Origin: Isoperla grammatica | Lineage: Eukaryota; Arthropoda; Insecta; Plecoptera; Perlodidae | DNA length: 64,000 bases | Reading direction: 5' to 3' | Assembly (NCBI GenBank): GCA_945910005.1 | Contig: OX246744.1 | Span: forward strand, 45,442,850 to 45,506,849 | Part shown: positions 27,101 through 32,600 of the stretch, piece after piece | Layout: every line of letters begins with the position of its first letter | How positions within the stretch are numbered: position 1 is the first letter of the stretch | Notes under the pieces: generated by a model | What the model saw: the letters and a program-made list of their open reading frames with translations, nothing else | Databases searched by the model: none | Told to the model about the DNA's origin: nothing | Made by a program: the position numbers and the translations under genes

Positions 27101-28430
27101 GTCCACAGTGATCAGCAGCGGGGTGAAACAACAACAACAACAACAGATTTAGGACAGTAACTAGACAATAGTGCAAAAAGTTTATCATCAACACATTTTA
27201 ATCAAATCTAAACATTTTATTCTGCCAAAAATATTAGGAGTCCGGGTCTATGCTGGTGATCTCTATTATAATGAAAATATTGAAGAAAAATGGATGAAGA
27301 GGCCAACTCTGCACAGAAAAAAAAAATCTGAAACTATCACATGCTTAGCCTAGGTAGGCCTACACAAGATTCTCATGTTGCATCATTCAGCTAGGCAAAG
27401 GAAAGACATGGCCGAACAATAGCAACTGTATCAATTTCATTAACTCATTATAGGCTAGTCACGCTGGACGTATGCAACCACAACAAAAAATATGAAGAAA
27501 GTAACACACTAGTTTTTGGTCTTGCTTGATAGTGGGGCTAGAGCAATACTACTTGTACGAGCCTCTTTACAACTCTTTGGAGCTATTTTATAGCTTGGAA
27601 CACTGAAGTGAGAACATCCCTAAGCAAGGCTCACAGTGAATCTTAGCCTTCATTTAACGTGCCACACCCCCCAATGCTTAACTTGACAGTGACTGCTGAC
27701 ATTCACTTAGCTGTGTAAACTGCTATTTCCGAATAGTCGCAGACCTATTAGGCTAAGGCCCTAGTCCACAATCACGAGATATCCTAGGACTAGGCCTAGG
27801 TATGTCGTGACAAACAGTATCGAGGGTATGCTGACCCTAGGCCTTGGCCCAACTCATATTTTGTTATTGTTTGACACAGATCTTACATTTTGACATATTT
27901 AAATTCGAATTTACATTTTATCATTGGCTTTTTAACATCTCAGTCTAGGCTTAGGCTTATGACACTCATAAACAACAAACTGAAGTGTAGGCCTAGGCCT
28001 AGGGGAAGAGGGCACTGTAGGCACAAAAGATGTAAACTTTGTGCACCTAGCCTACAAATCAAAGCCTAGGCCTAGGCCTAGTCTAGACCAAAAATCTCGC
28101 CCATTAATAGTTAAAACTAGGGCTAGCGTAAAACTAGGCGCTACAACAAGGCTTCTAAGGCCTAGCCTAGCTAGGCTTAGGCCTAGGCTAGGCCTACGCC
28201 ATAAGCCCTCATAAACAACCTAACCTATCTTACCTGCATAACTGAAATGCGAAGGAAAGGCACCAAGTTGAAGCATCAGACCGAAGTCTATCTACGTTAA
28301 AAATTGCACACAAAATAAGTTAAGTGATTCTTGACTTTAAATGAAGATCTGTACGCGTAGACGATGCCTACGCCTACTCAACACTAGGCCTACACTCTGG
28401 CAGGGCTAACCCTAATAAGAAGACGCCATC
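1..28430 (-). CDS. Cdk12: Cdk12/Cdk13-type cyclin-dependent kinase gene (spliced, 3' end beyond window)
   Basis: Nuclear kinase that with cyclin K phosphorylates the RNA polymerase II C-terminal domain to sustain elongation (family knowledge). Coding exons read on the minus strand: 26426-25204, 21847-21602, 20058-19906, 18342-17318, 16533-16264, 15212-15049, 12502-12379, 10179-10028, 9296-9171, 8683-8415, 7548-7372, 916-755 and 343-94. All borders are AG/GT and the phases agree, giving 4,341 nt or 1,447 codons. Order: Ser/Arg-rich N-terminus with conserved [13 protein letters not shown], proline-rich stretch, kinase domain from about residue 950 ([44 protein letters not shown]), then the [13 protein letters not shown] extension that separates Cdk12/13 from Cdk9. 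Human CDK12 is about 1,490 residues, so little should be missing. Cdk12 and Cdk13 cannot be told apart here; invertebrates generally have one. The start ATG sits 5 nt into its exon, after a 5' UTR exon. Confidence 0.96.
94..343 (-). CDS. Cdk12: Cdk12 exon 14 (last seen in window)
   Basis: 250 nt. Encodes [27 protein letters not shown], and a helical stretch ending [19 protein letters not shown] then LRYEKE. Donor GAGAAGGAG/GTGAGT leaves phase 0, so at least one more exon lies beyond the left edge. A second copy of its middle part lies at 1-56. Confidence 0.88.
344..754. other. Cdk12 intron 13-14
   Basis: AT-rich intron. The block TTTAATTTTTTATTCAAATT followed by TTAGAATTATGAATAG occurs twice (around 449-485 and 573-612), a direct repeat of about 125-bp period. 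No gene seen. Confidence 0.6.
755..916 (-). CDS. Cdk12: Cdk12 exon 13
   Basis: 162 nt, phase 2 at both ends. Encodes [12 protein letters not shown], an alanine-rich helix ([11 protein letters not shown]) and a [15 protein letters not shown] segment. This is the poorly conserved tail of Cdk12. The frame fits exons 12 and 14 across a 6.4-kb intron. Acceptor CACCATCAG/CTCG, donor ACCCAG/GTGAGT. Confidence 0.87.
1045..1157. repeat. Small foldback (inverted repeat)
   Basis: AAGGGTCAAATGCATAG at the left and CATACATTTGACCCTT at the right are inverted copies. Inner sequences TCTCAACTCAGC and GCTGAGTTGAGGA also pair. About 113 bp, so it could form a long hairpin. Confidence 0.6.
1156..1968. mobile_element. 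Non-autonomous DNA transposon with TAGGGTGTGTTCCAACTT ends
   Basis: The left end TAGGGTGTGTTCCAACTT is the inverse of the right end AAGTTGGAACACACCCTA. About 810 bp, no transposase. I could not define a target duplication, possibly because the left end abuts another foldback. A second MITE is nested inside it at 1259-1401. Confidence 0.65.
1259..1401. mobile_element. 143-bp MITE (copy 1), flanked by TAAG
   Basis: The ends GGCCGGTCTTACAATCTCC and TTGTAAGACTGGACC are near-perfect inverted repeats. TAAG lies on both sides (1255-1258 and 1402-1405). A reverse-complement relative is at 58997-59143 in the formin gene. Confidence 0.7.
4256..4379. mobile_element. 124-bp MITE-like inverted repeat
   Basis: The left TCATTTATAGTCGAGCATT and the right AATGCCCAACTATAAATGA match at 17 of 19 positions as inverted repeats. 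No coding capacity. Confidence 0.55.
4857..5621. mobile_element. Non-autonomous hAT-type element with 8-bp TSD
   Basis: Termini TAGGGGTGTGCGAGA and CTCGCACACCCCTA are inverted. The 8-bp direct repeat TCAGTTAG flanks both ends exactly (4849-4856 and 5622-5629), as expected for hAT transposition. The 765-bp interior is rich in CGAGA/TCTCG motifs next to both ends, like subterminal transposase-binding sites. It contains no transposase. Confidence 0.85.
6019..6291. mobile_element. 273-bp MITE flanked by TTTAA
   Basis: The ends GGCGCGTTCAGACAGAATGA and TCATTTTGTGTGAACCCGCC form imperfect inverted repeats. TTTAA occurs directly outside both ends (6014-6018 and 6292-6296). The interior repeats ACACTAATCGTTAGTCTTA. 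Confidence 0.65.
6747..6865. repeat. Foldback sequence
   Basis: The left CTTGGCTTTCGGGTACAGC and the right GCGGCTATACCCAAACGCCAAG are imperfect inverted repeats around an AT-rich centre. About 120 bp. Probably a MITE remnant. Confidence 0.5.
7022..7332. mobile_element. About 310-bp MITE next to Cdk12 exon 12
   Basis: GCCCCAACGAAAGTATTC at the left is the inverse of GAATACTTTCGTTGGGGC at the right. Its right end lies about 40 bp inside the intron from the donor of exon 12. The first 175 bp recur as a direct copy at 8884-9058. Confidence 0.7.
7372..7548 (-). CDS. Cdk12: Cdk12 exon 12: post-kinase HE/polybasic helix
   Basis: 177 nt. Encodes [19 protein letters not shown] followed by [10 protein letters not shown], the C-terminal extension that in human CDK12 contacts bound ATP through the DCHEL and basic motifs. 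This segment is diagnostic for Cdk12/13. Acceptor GTGCGTAG/G, donor GGGG/GTGAGT. Partial copies of this exon and of its acceptor are tandemly repeated just upstream (7549-7970). Confidence 0.96.
7541..7974. repeat. 49-bp tandem repeat with exon 12 fragments
   Basis: Six copies of a 49-bp unit (ACGGCATCCTACGCACGCAA and so on) begin at the acceptor of Cdk12 exon 12. Each carries the acceptor GCGTAG/GATGCC on the minus strand. Two pieces of exon 12 itself are interspersed (about 7650-7721 and 7881-7926, the second with an internal deletion). A last unit ends near 7974. Confidence 0.85.
8047..8225 (+). pseudogene. Non-LTR retrotransposon 3'-end coding remnant
   Basis: Conceptual translation gives [10 protein letters not shown], a stop, then [20 protein letters not shown]. 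This resembles the GRPRxxW...A.DRxxWR tail found at the C-terminus of many LINE polyproteins (recalled, not searched). It carries a stop and lacks the reverse transcriptase. It lies inside Cdk12 intron 11-12. Confidence 0.5.
8415..8683 (-). CDS. Cdk12: Cdk12 exon 11: C-lobe end
   Basis: 269 nt. Encodes [20 protein letters not shown] through [20 protein letters not shown], the C-terminal kinase lobe with its conserved Arg. Donor GACAA/GTAGGT, so the lysine codon is split and phase is 2. Reading through would meet an immediate TAG. Confidence 0.96.
8884..9058. repeat. Second copy of the 7022-7332 MITE, truncated
   Basis: Aligns over about 175 bp with 7022-7196 at high identity (shared ACCGATCTCAGGTCATTGTC). 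The right inverted repeat is missing. It lies 3' to exon 10 in gene order opposite, between exons 10 and 11. Confidence 0.75.
9171..9296 (-). CDS. Cdk12: Cdk12 exon 10: P+1 loop and APE region
   Basis: 126 nt, phase 0 at both ends. Encodes [19 protein letters not shown] and [15 protein letters not shown]. Acceptor TTGTCCAG/GTGA, donor TTTCAG/GTAAAT. Confidence 0.97.
9690..9859. mobile_element. 170-bp pogo/Tigger-type MITE
   Basis: Begins CAGTAGTCCCTTGTTAATTC, ends GGGGGATTACTG, flanked by TA on both sides (9688-9689, 9860-9861). The CAGTAxxxCC end and TA target site fit the pogo/Tigger group of Tc1-mariner elements. Confidence 0.7.
10028..10179 (-). CDS. Cdk12: Cdk12 exon 9: catalytic loop and DFG
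   Basis: 152 nt. Encodes [18 protein letters not shown] (catalytic Asp in HRD), [14 protein letters not shown] (metal-binding Asp) and RPYTNK, with the activation-loop threonine. All residues needed for catalysis are present, so the kinase should be active. Donor CAAG/GTGAGG, phase 0 out. Confidence 0.97.
10282..11136. mobile_element. 855-bp pogo/Tigger-type element
   Basis: Starts CAGTAAAACCTCCTTTGTAC and ends GTACAAAGGCGGTTCTACTG, imperfect inverted repeats flanked by TA (10280-10281 and 11137-11138). The interior contains C-tract and G-tract low-complexity DNA and repeats of AAACGTAA. No transposase is recognisable. Confidence 0.7.
12379..12502 (-). CDS. Cdk12: Cdk12 exon 8: kinase hinge
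   Basis: 124 nt. Encodes [18 protein letters not shown], the hinge, and the helix ending MRQLLDG. The acceptor is TTTGTAG rather than CAG. The donor GTGAGT runs straight into a (CT)n microsatellite. Phase 1 out. Confidence 0.96.
12503..15048. other. Cdk12 intron 7-8
   Basis: No second gene seen. Notable are a CpG-rich block at 14650-14930 and an inverted pair GCTGCCGTTTGA (about 13549) and TCAAACGGCAGC (about 13830). A 72-codon minus-strand frame at 13825-14043 has hydrophobic stretches but no recognisable family, and I do not call it a gene. Confidence 0.5.
14650..14930. other. CpG-rich block in Cdk12 intron
   Basis: Markedly more GC-rich and CpG-rich than its surroundings, with repeated CGTAAACG and CCGCGGCCGCG. 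It starts about 120 bp past the donor of exon 7. It could be an internal regulatory element or the remains of a transposon. Nothing coding is seen. Confidence 0.4.
15049..15212 (-). CDS. Cdk12: Cdk12 exon 7: VALKK and PITAVRE helix
   Basis: 164 nt. Encodes [17 protein letters not shown] with the ATP-anchoring lysine, and [14 protein letters not shown], the cyclin-binding helix that names this subfamily, then [14 protein letters not shown]. Donor CGCAAG/GTAACC, phase 0 out. Confidence 0.97.
15914..16218. mobile_element. About 300-bp MITE with TACTACGTATACATG ends
   Basis: The left TACTACGTATACATG and the right CATGTATACGTAGTA are perfect inverted repeats. The interior repeats the block CAGTTTTGAAAAC and GTATACATGA several times in both orientations, so the element is largely self-complementary. 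It is followed directly by a (TTA)n tract. Confidence 0.7.
16218..16248. repeat. (TTA)n microsatellite
   Basis: Ten uninterrupted TTA units about 15 bp from the donor of Cdk12 exon 6. Confidence 0.95.
16264..16533 (-). CDS. Cdk12: Cdk12 exon 6: start of kinase domain
   Basis: 270 nt. A proline/lysine-rich linker leads into the kinase domain: [20 protein letters not shown] with the glycine-rich loop GEGTYG, followed by KAKDRRAG. Acceptor TTGCCAG/TGCC, donor GGGCAG/GTGGGT, phase 1 out. Confidence 0.96.
16643..16792. mobile_element. 150-bp MITE-like hairpin
   Basis: CCAAGATTACTTTACACC with CTTTCGTCACA at the left is inverted at the right as TGTGACGAAAG and GTGTAAGGTAGTCTTGG. Followed by (TA)n at 16797-16818. 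Confidence 0.6.
16818..17099. repeat. Two direct copies of a 95-bp repeat carrying a donor-like motif
   Basis: Copies at about 16818-16916 and 17000-17099 share GTGAGAGGGAAAGAA, AGCTTACCTGAAACCATTTG and AGCGTAGATAACACAAAACA. On the minus strand, the gene's sense, each carries TTTCAG/GTAAGCT, a strong 5' splice-site match. The motif AGGAACCAACAGCTTACCT is also found in the palindrome at 44849-45096, so the family is dispersed. Confidence 0.75.
17318..18342 (-). CDS. Cdk12: Cdk12 exon 5
   Basis: 1,025 nt, phase 2 in and phase 1 out. Begins with a serine run and an RS region ([14 protein letters not shown]), then [16 protein letters not shown], a Pro/Tyr-rich segment, an asparagine run, and two LPMPPG motifs. 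Conserved LPxPPG motifs lie between the RS region and the kinase domain in Cdk12 proteins. Donor CTCCCG/GTAATT. The open frames on the opposite strand are compositional shadows. Confidence 0.94.
18650..19778. mobile_element. 1.13-kb pogo/Tigger-type element (copy A)
   Basis: Ends CAGTAAAACCCCGATGGATC and GATCGATAGGGGTTTTACTG are inverted repeats flanked by TA (18648-18649, 19779-19780). The interior has a poly-C tract, a TATA-box-like CTATAAATAG at about 18937 and the 13-codon frame [12 protein letters not shown]. There is no transposase. Nearly identical to copy B at 41352-42477. Lies in Cdk12 intron 4-5. Confidence 0.88.
19906..20058 (-). CDS. Cdk12: Cdk12 exon 4
   Basis: 153 nt, phase 2 at both ends. 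Encodes the basic peptide [16 protein letters not shown] and a Lys/Arg/His-rich tail, compatible with nuclear localisation and speckle targeting. Acceptor TTCCACAG/GAGAG, donor ACGAG/GTTAGT. Because both flanking phases match exons 3 and 5, skipping this exon would keep the frame. A 290-bp family MITE starts about 35 bp upstream of its acceptor. Confidence 0.92.
20095..20367 (-). repeat. 290-bp dispersed repeat family, reverse copy
   Basis: Shares with 49616-49905 and 62219-62511 the blocks GGTGACTTTGGAGCCGTCCT, CGCACTGTCCAA, TGGTTATCGC and CCCACTGAAAA (inverted here). It begins only about 35 bp upstream of Cdk12 exon 4. It may be a MITE or a SINE; no tRNA-like promoter boxes could be confirmed. 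Confidence 0.75.
20822..21535. mobile_element. piggyBac-type non-autonomous element in TTAA
   Basis: Bounded by TTAA on both sides, with ends CACATTGAACGCC and GGCATTGAATGTG inverted. Palindromic AACGTCAATCGACGTT lies just inside the left end and recurs 50 bp later as AAGACGTCGATTGACGTT, like subterminal binding sites. The plus frame 20960-21217 ends in an acidic [20 protein letters not shown], reminiscent of the acidic N-terminus of piggyBac transposases. It is cut short by a stop. Confidence 0.75.
21602..21847 (-). CDS. Cdk12: Cdk12 exon 3
   Basis: 246 nt, phase 2 at both ends. Continues the RS region with [10 protein letters not shown] and repeated His/Ser/Pro units such as SPMQRHPSP and SPMHRHQSP. 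The repetitive peptide suggests growth by short internal duplication. The acceptor GTTGCAG/GTTC and donor ACCAG/GTAGGT are both strong. A 2.9-kb inverted-repeat element begins only 59 nt upstream of this exon. Confidence 0.93.
21906..24818. mobile_element. 2.9-kb long-inverted-repeat (foldback) element
   Basis: The left arm 21906-22630 and right arm 24089-24818 are reverse complements at high identity over about 725 bp, starting AGTCCGGTTCAGAATCGCAT and ending TGCGATTCTGAACCGGACT. The 1.46-kb centre contains a poly-C tract, an 81-codon minus frame at 22840-23085 with a basic end ([10 protein letters not shown]), and a short acidic minus frame near 23880-23805 ([14 protein letters not shown]). 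I recognise no transposase. It lies in Cdk12 intron 2-3, 59 bp from the exon 3 acceptor. No clear target duplication. Confidence 0.85.
25204..26431 (-). CDS. Cdk12: Cdk12 exon 2 (first coding exon)
   Basis: The acceptor TTCCTCCAG precedes G-TGAT-ATG, so translation starts at 26426 with MPSGRNGK. About 407 codons encode a highly charged, Ser/Arg/Lys/Pro-rich region: [20 protein letters not shown] (the conserved N-terminal Cdk12 motif), a lysine-rich nuclear-localisation-like block ([11 protein letters not shown]), then repeated SP and RSPSP units typical of an RS domain. The donor GCAGAG/GTAGGT leaves phase 2. The opposite strand holds long open frames of up to 326 codons, but these mirror the GC-rich codon bias and are not genes. 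Confidence 0.95.
26434..28233. other. Cdk12 intron 1-2
   Basis: 1.8-kb intron. Holds a LINE 3' end (listed separately) and, from about 27340 on, dense AGGCCTA-type motifs. No other gene seen. Confidence 0.6.
26776..27145 (+). pseudogene. LINE reverse-transcriptase C-terminal remnant with (ACA)n tail
   Basis: The frame reads [19 protein letters not shown], then [19 protein letters not shown] and a stop. This matches the F..R.VN.WN.LP..VV...S...FK..LD tail that ends many Jockey/CR1-like polyproteins (recalled pattern). About 150 bp later the sequence ends in ACAACAACAACAACAACA, a typical LINE microsatellite tail. Truncated at its 5' end. Confidence 0.65.
28234..28430 (-). other. Cdk12: Probable 5' UTR exon of Cdk12
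   Basis: A consensus donor (TATGCAG then GTAAGAT on the minus strand) ends at 28234. It is the only good candidate upstream of the acceptor that opens the first coding exon at 26431. The 5' limit is guessed from the YY1-like AAGATGGCGTC near 28421-28432, a motif that often lies at or just downstream of start sites. The ATG inside that motif opens only a five-codon reading frame. Transcript data are needed for the true start. Confidence 0.55.
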
Positions 28431-28432
28431 TT
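28421..28432 (-). promoter_or_regulatory. YY1-like site at Cdk12 start
   Basis: The minus strand reads AAGATGGCGTCT, close to the YY1 consensus AAGATGGCGGC that lies near start sites of many animal housekeeping genes. Orientation agrees with Cdk12. Confidence 0.5.
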
Positions 28433-28888
28433 GGGCTATGGCTACCTCAGCAGACGTCTTCTAGGCCTAGGCCCAGAAAGTTACCCACAGAAATACCAGT
28501 CTTTAGCCCAATAAAACATGTTTCTCATGCAAGAAATAAAATTAACAATATTCTACTGTATATTTAAAAGCACTTACCGCAACAGAGAAGAAACGGCGTT
28601 CAATCGCACACGTAATCCTCATAGTATCCTCCACTGGAAATGCAGAACGTATTCGTTGCCTTCGGTTTCAGATTTTCAGTTGTACTTTCGACGCTCGTTT
28701 ACGACACCATTTCGGTGATTTAACGAAATCTTAGTTGAAAAATGAATTGATCGGGTTTTGCATTAAGTCAATATGATATTTATTTCATTAGATGCGTTAC
28801 GATTTCATCGGATTTTATGGATTATTCCAAGCATTTATTGCATCAGCACCGCAGCGAAAATTCACAGCTTCGGCCATTAGTATTTTGA

Positions 28889-28896
28889 TGACGTCA
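28889..28896. promoter_or_regulatory. CRE/ATF palindrome
   Basis: TGACGTCA, the full CREB/ATF palindrome, between Cdk12 and the divergent plus-strand gene and about 40 bp before a second AAGATGG at 28934. Suggests a bidirectional promoter. Confidence 0.5.
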
Positions 28897-28929
28897 CTGA
28901 AGTTCTGAACCAGCTCAACCATAGCGGTG

Positions 28930-29619
28930 AAAGAAGATGGATTCCGGCCGTACCGTGTTCTATATCCGTAAACAGATATCAGGTAGCGCTAGTGGTATCG
29001 AAATGAAGGTACGGACTGCCATCTGTCACCAACCACTTGAATCTCTTCGAAATTCAAAAATAACGAACGATTCAAGACCATTCCAGACGGAAGGTCGACG
29101 CCACGTTTGTTTTGGCTTCTTGCAAGCGTTTGAAGTTTATTTTTTACAGTTGCTTGCCAGAGCATTTAAATCGCGAAGAAGTAACTGCTGCTGTGGATTA
29201 GAAGAGGACGGTATCCTTACATTTTCAACAGAATCATTTAAGCTACACTGTCAATAATTAGTGAAACCACTTACTTGTATTTTGTAAAGAGTACCTAGGC
29301 CTAGGGTAGGCTAGCCTAGATTTAGGCCTAGGGCTAGGCCCCTAGCCTACCTGGGCCAAGGGCAACTAGTTTTTACTGGGCTTATCATAATCTTTAGACC
29401 ACGAAAAAGTGACGTCTGCAATGGATTAGTCTAGCCCTAGATACTTACATTGTCGATATTATTATGCAAGCTAGGCCCTAGGCTACAGTCTGTCAGTTAA
29501 TAAAACCCTAGGTTTTTCTTTTCAGAGACCGACTAGGCCTAGGCCTAGGCATTGTACGGCTGCAGACCCTAGCCTATCTAGGCCCTAGCCCAAAGCCCAA
29601 GTTTTTACTCAATTCAAAA
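28930..29619 (+). other. Possible 5' UTR and intron of the P-type transposase gene
   Basis: After AAGATGG at 28934 an unrecognised 106-codon frame runs 28937-29257. A donor-like TTTGTAAAG at 29282 and a good acceptor TTTTTCTTTTCAG ending at 29525 could remove a 240-bp AGGCCTA-rich intron. That would leave a leader of about 94 nt before the ATG at 29620. The 106-codon frame would then be an upstream ORF. Inference only. Confidence 0.35.
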
Positions 29620-32600
29620 ATGAATCTTGCATATGTGGGTAGGGTGCATTGTAAAGTTATTGGATGTGAAAGTAATCGTAATCAACATCGGGCCCTCTCT
29701 TTCTTCCGCTTTCCATCAGATGAAGTGCGGTGTGCTCTGTGGGTAGAGAGATGTGGGAATCCTACTTTAGCAGGGGTGTCTGCATCTGAATTGTACAGAT
29801 ATGCAAAGTTATGTGCTAAACATTTTCCAGATGATCAATTTAATAATGTTGAACGGAAACGTTTAATCCACAATGCAGTTCCTGGCAGATGCACTCCAGA
29901 TGGCTTTGAAGGTGTAGGCCTAGGCCTAGTTAATCCAGTGGCAGTCATTGATCTAGGAACAGCTGAACCTGTTGCGGATGAGGTTGCTCCCATACCTTCT
30001 GTTGCAGGTGTAGACCTAGATGACAGAACTGTTGTTTTCATGCCACCTGTTATGATTGCTTGTCCGATTATAGAGCCAGCTACCCCTTCTCAATTCCTAG
30101 TTGCAGATGAACATATCCCATTTATAACTGAAGAGTATTGTGTAAGCCTAGACGCGTCTTTTGTTCAATGCACTGAAGACATCAATGTATGTAAGCCCGA
30201 TGTGGTTGATATCGGTCCTTCGACTCCTAACAGACCACTGGATGTTGTGGAACGTTTGTCGACACCTAAAAGACCTCTGGATGTTGCGGATGATCTCCAA
30301 AGTGTGAAACGAAGACAGTTTCAGGCAAGTGACTCGTCAGGCATAGGCCTACAACTAACTCCAACTTCTTTCAGTGCTACTGAACCACAGTCAGAGCCAG
30401 GTACTTCTGCAGATTTTAATACACCACCCTCAAGTGTGTTTCAGAGTCATGCCAATGCAACAACCAGTACAACTAAGCCTAAATCAAGACGTTCTATTCT
30501 GCAATCAACAACTGGTGCCACAAGAGTTTCTCAGTTAACTCCTCGTAAGAAGAGATTGTATACTGCCTTGACATCAGCCCGAAAGCGACTTAACCGCCTC
30601 GAGAAGCAATGCTCACAGATCGGTAGTGACTTTCGTAAAGCGACCTCTTTGAGAAATTCGTCTCTTATATCGGAGATTGAAAATGATGTTTCTCCAGCCG
30701 CTGCACGTCTCTTTGCAGCTCAGCTACGATGTGGCAAGAAGAAACCAAGAGGCCGACGCTGGACACTACAGGAGAAGATATTAGCTATATCAATCTACAA
30801 GCGAAGTCCCAGGGCTTACAGACTGATGCAAACTTTTATGGTTCTCCCAACACCCCGTACTTTGATAAGTGTTCTAAACCAAGTTCCCTTTCTTCCAGGT
30901 ATTAACCAGGCCACATTTGACCACCTTCGAGACCGAGTTGCTCGGATGCCTGAAAATGATAGAGTGTGCACTCTCATGTTTGATGAAGTTGCATTGAGCC
31001 ACGGCTTCCATTTCAGTGAGAAACTCGATCACATCATTGGTTACGAGGACTTCGGAAGTGAAGGGAGGACTACGCGTGTGGCAAACCATGCGCTTGTGTT
31101 TATGATTCGAGGTTTGAGACGGAAGTGGAAGCAGCCTGTAGCTTATTACTTTTGTAAAGATGTCACACCTACTAATACCTTGAAGAAGTTAATTGTTACA
31201 GTCACCGAGTCGTTGCAGAATGTGGGGCTCCATGTTATATGTACTGTGTGTGATCAAGGCCCTACTAACAGAGCCGCTCTGATGTCTTTGTGTCTTTCCC
31301 ACAAATCTGAGGTCAAAAATCCAGGTAAATTTTTCAAGATAGGTGATGAAGATATAGCAGTACTGTATGATCCCCCACATTTGTTAAAGAGTCTTCGTAA
31401 TTCATTTATGAAATACCTTGTCTATTGGGATGGTCATAAAGTTGCTGATTGGCGCCATGTTAAAGCCTTCTACGTTATGGATCAACGCTCTATGTTTCAG
31501 CGAGCACCTCGCCTGACAGACAAGCACATAAATCCATCGTCATTGGAGAAGATGCGTGTAAACTTGGCTGCACAAGTCTTCAGTCAACGTGTTGCTGCAG
31601 GTATTAACTCTATGGTTGCAGACCCAGCAATCTTTGGAGAAACAGACCCAGACGACGTCTTCATGCCATCAGCTGCTGTGTTCACAGCCGAGTTCCTGTC
31701 AGATGTAGACATGCTCTTCGATTCCTTTAATGGAACCTCAATCCGCCCAATTAAAATGAAGAAGCATCGCGTGTGCTATACCAAGAAGTCCATTCATAAT
31801 CGATTTTGGCCTCAGATGGTGAAAAAGATTGACGATTGGAAGTTTAGAGCACCTAACTCTACTAAAACTGTGCGCTCTCCATTTCAAAACGGGTGGATTA
31901 CAACTATCCAGGGTGCTCACTGGGTTTGCGAAACTCTTCGGGAAAAATACGGCTGCAAGTTTCTTCAGACTAGGCGGCTTAATCAAGACCCAGCCGAGAA
32001 CCTCTTCTGCAACATTCGACAGCATGGATGTGATAACACTAACCCATCTTGCTCACAATTTGTTTCAGCTCTCAAAACGTGCATCATCAACAAGATGATG
32101 AAAGCGCCCACCAGAGGATCGAACTGTGAGGATGCCAATCTGGGAGAGGAGCTCTTGTCAGACCTACAATCATTCCTAGTACCTGCTGTCAGTGTAGTTA
32201 CTCCAGATACTACCAGTACCACATGTGATGTGGACACAACAGATGCGGCCCAATACGTAGCTGGTGTTGACTGGGATGCGTGGTTTGACGAAGTCCGCCC
32301 AGCAGTTGATTTGCAAACATTACCTGATTTACCTACTTCAGAAAGAGGCACTGTTGCCTACGTCACTGGATACCTCCTGAAGAAGGCCCTTGACAAGACT
32401 TGTCAATGCTGCATGGCAGAACTAACAACATCAGAATTGTCCACAGACCACATCTTCATTGAATTCAAGGAGCGGAGTGATGATTTTAGATGTTTGGTTT
32501 ACCCAACATCTAAACTTACCACTGCTGTAGGACAGTCAACACAAATAATCTGCAGCTTCGTAGAGAACCAGGGGCACACTCTCAATGTCCGAGCTCAAAT

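Larger units (their letters stand above)
27340..29620. repeat. Dense AGGCCTA/CCTAGG motif region
   Basis: Interleaved TAGGCC, CCTAGG and AGGCCTA words occur in clusters at about 27350, 27785-27845, 27990-28010, 28065-28085, 28155-28200, 28460, 29295-29350 and 29535-29590. There is no fixed period, so this is not a simple satellite. The motif occurs more thinly across the window. Confidence 0.8.

Noticed and set aside
26760..27194. 144-codon minus-strand frame
   Set aside because: Low-complexity Ser/Pro/Phe reading of the strand opposite a LINE 3' end.
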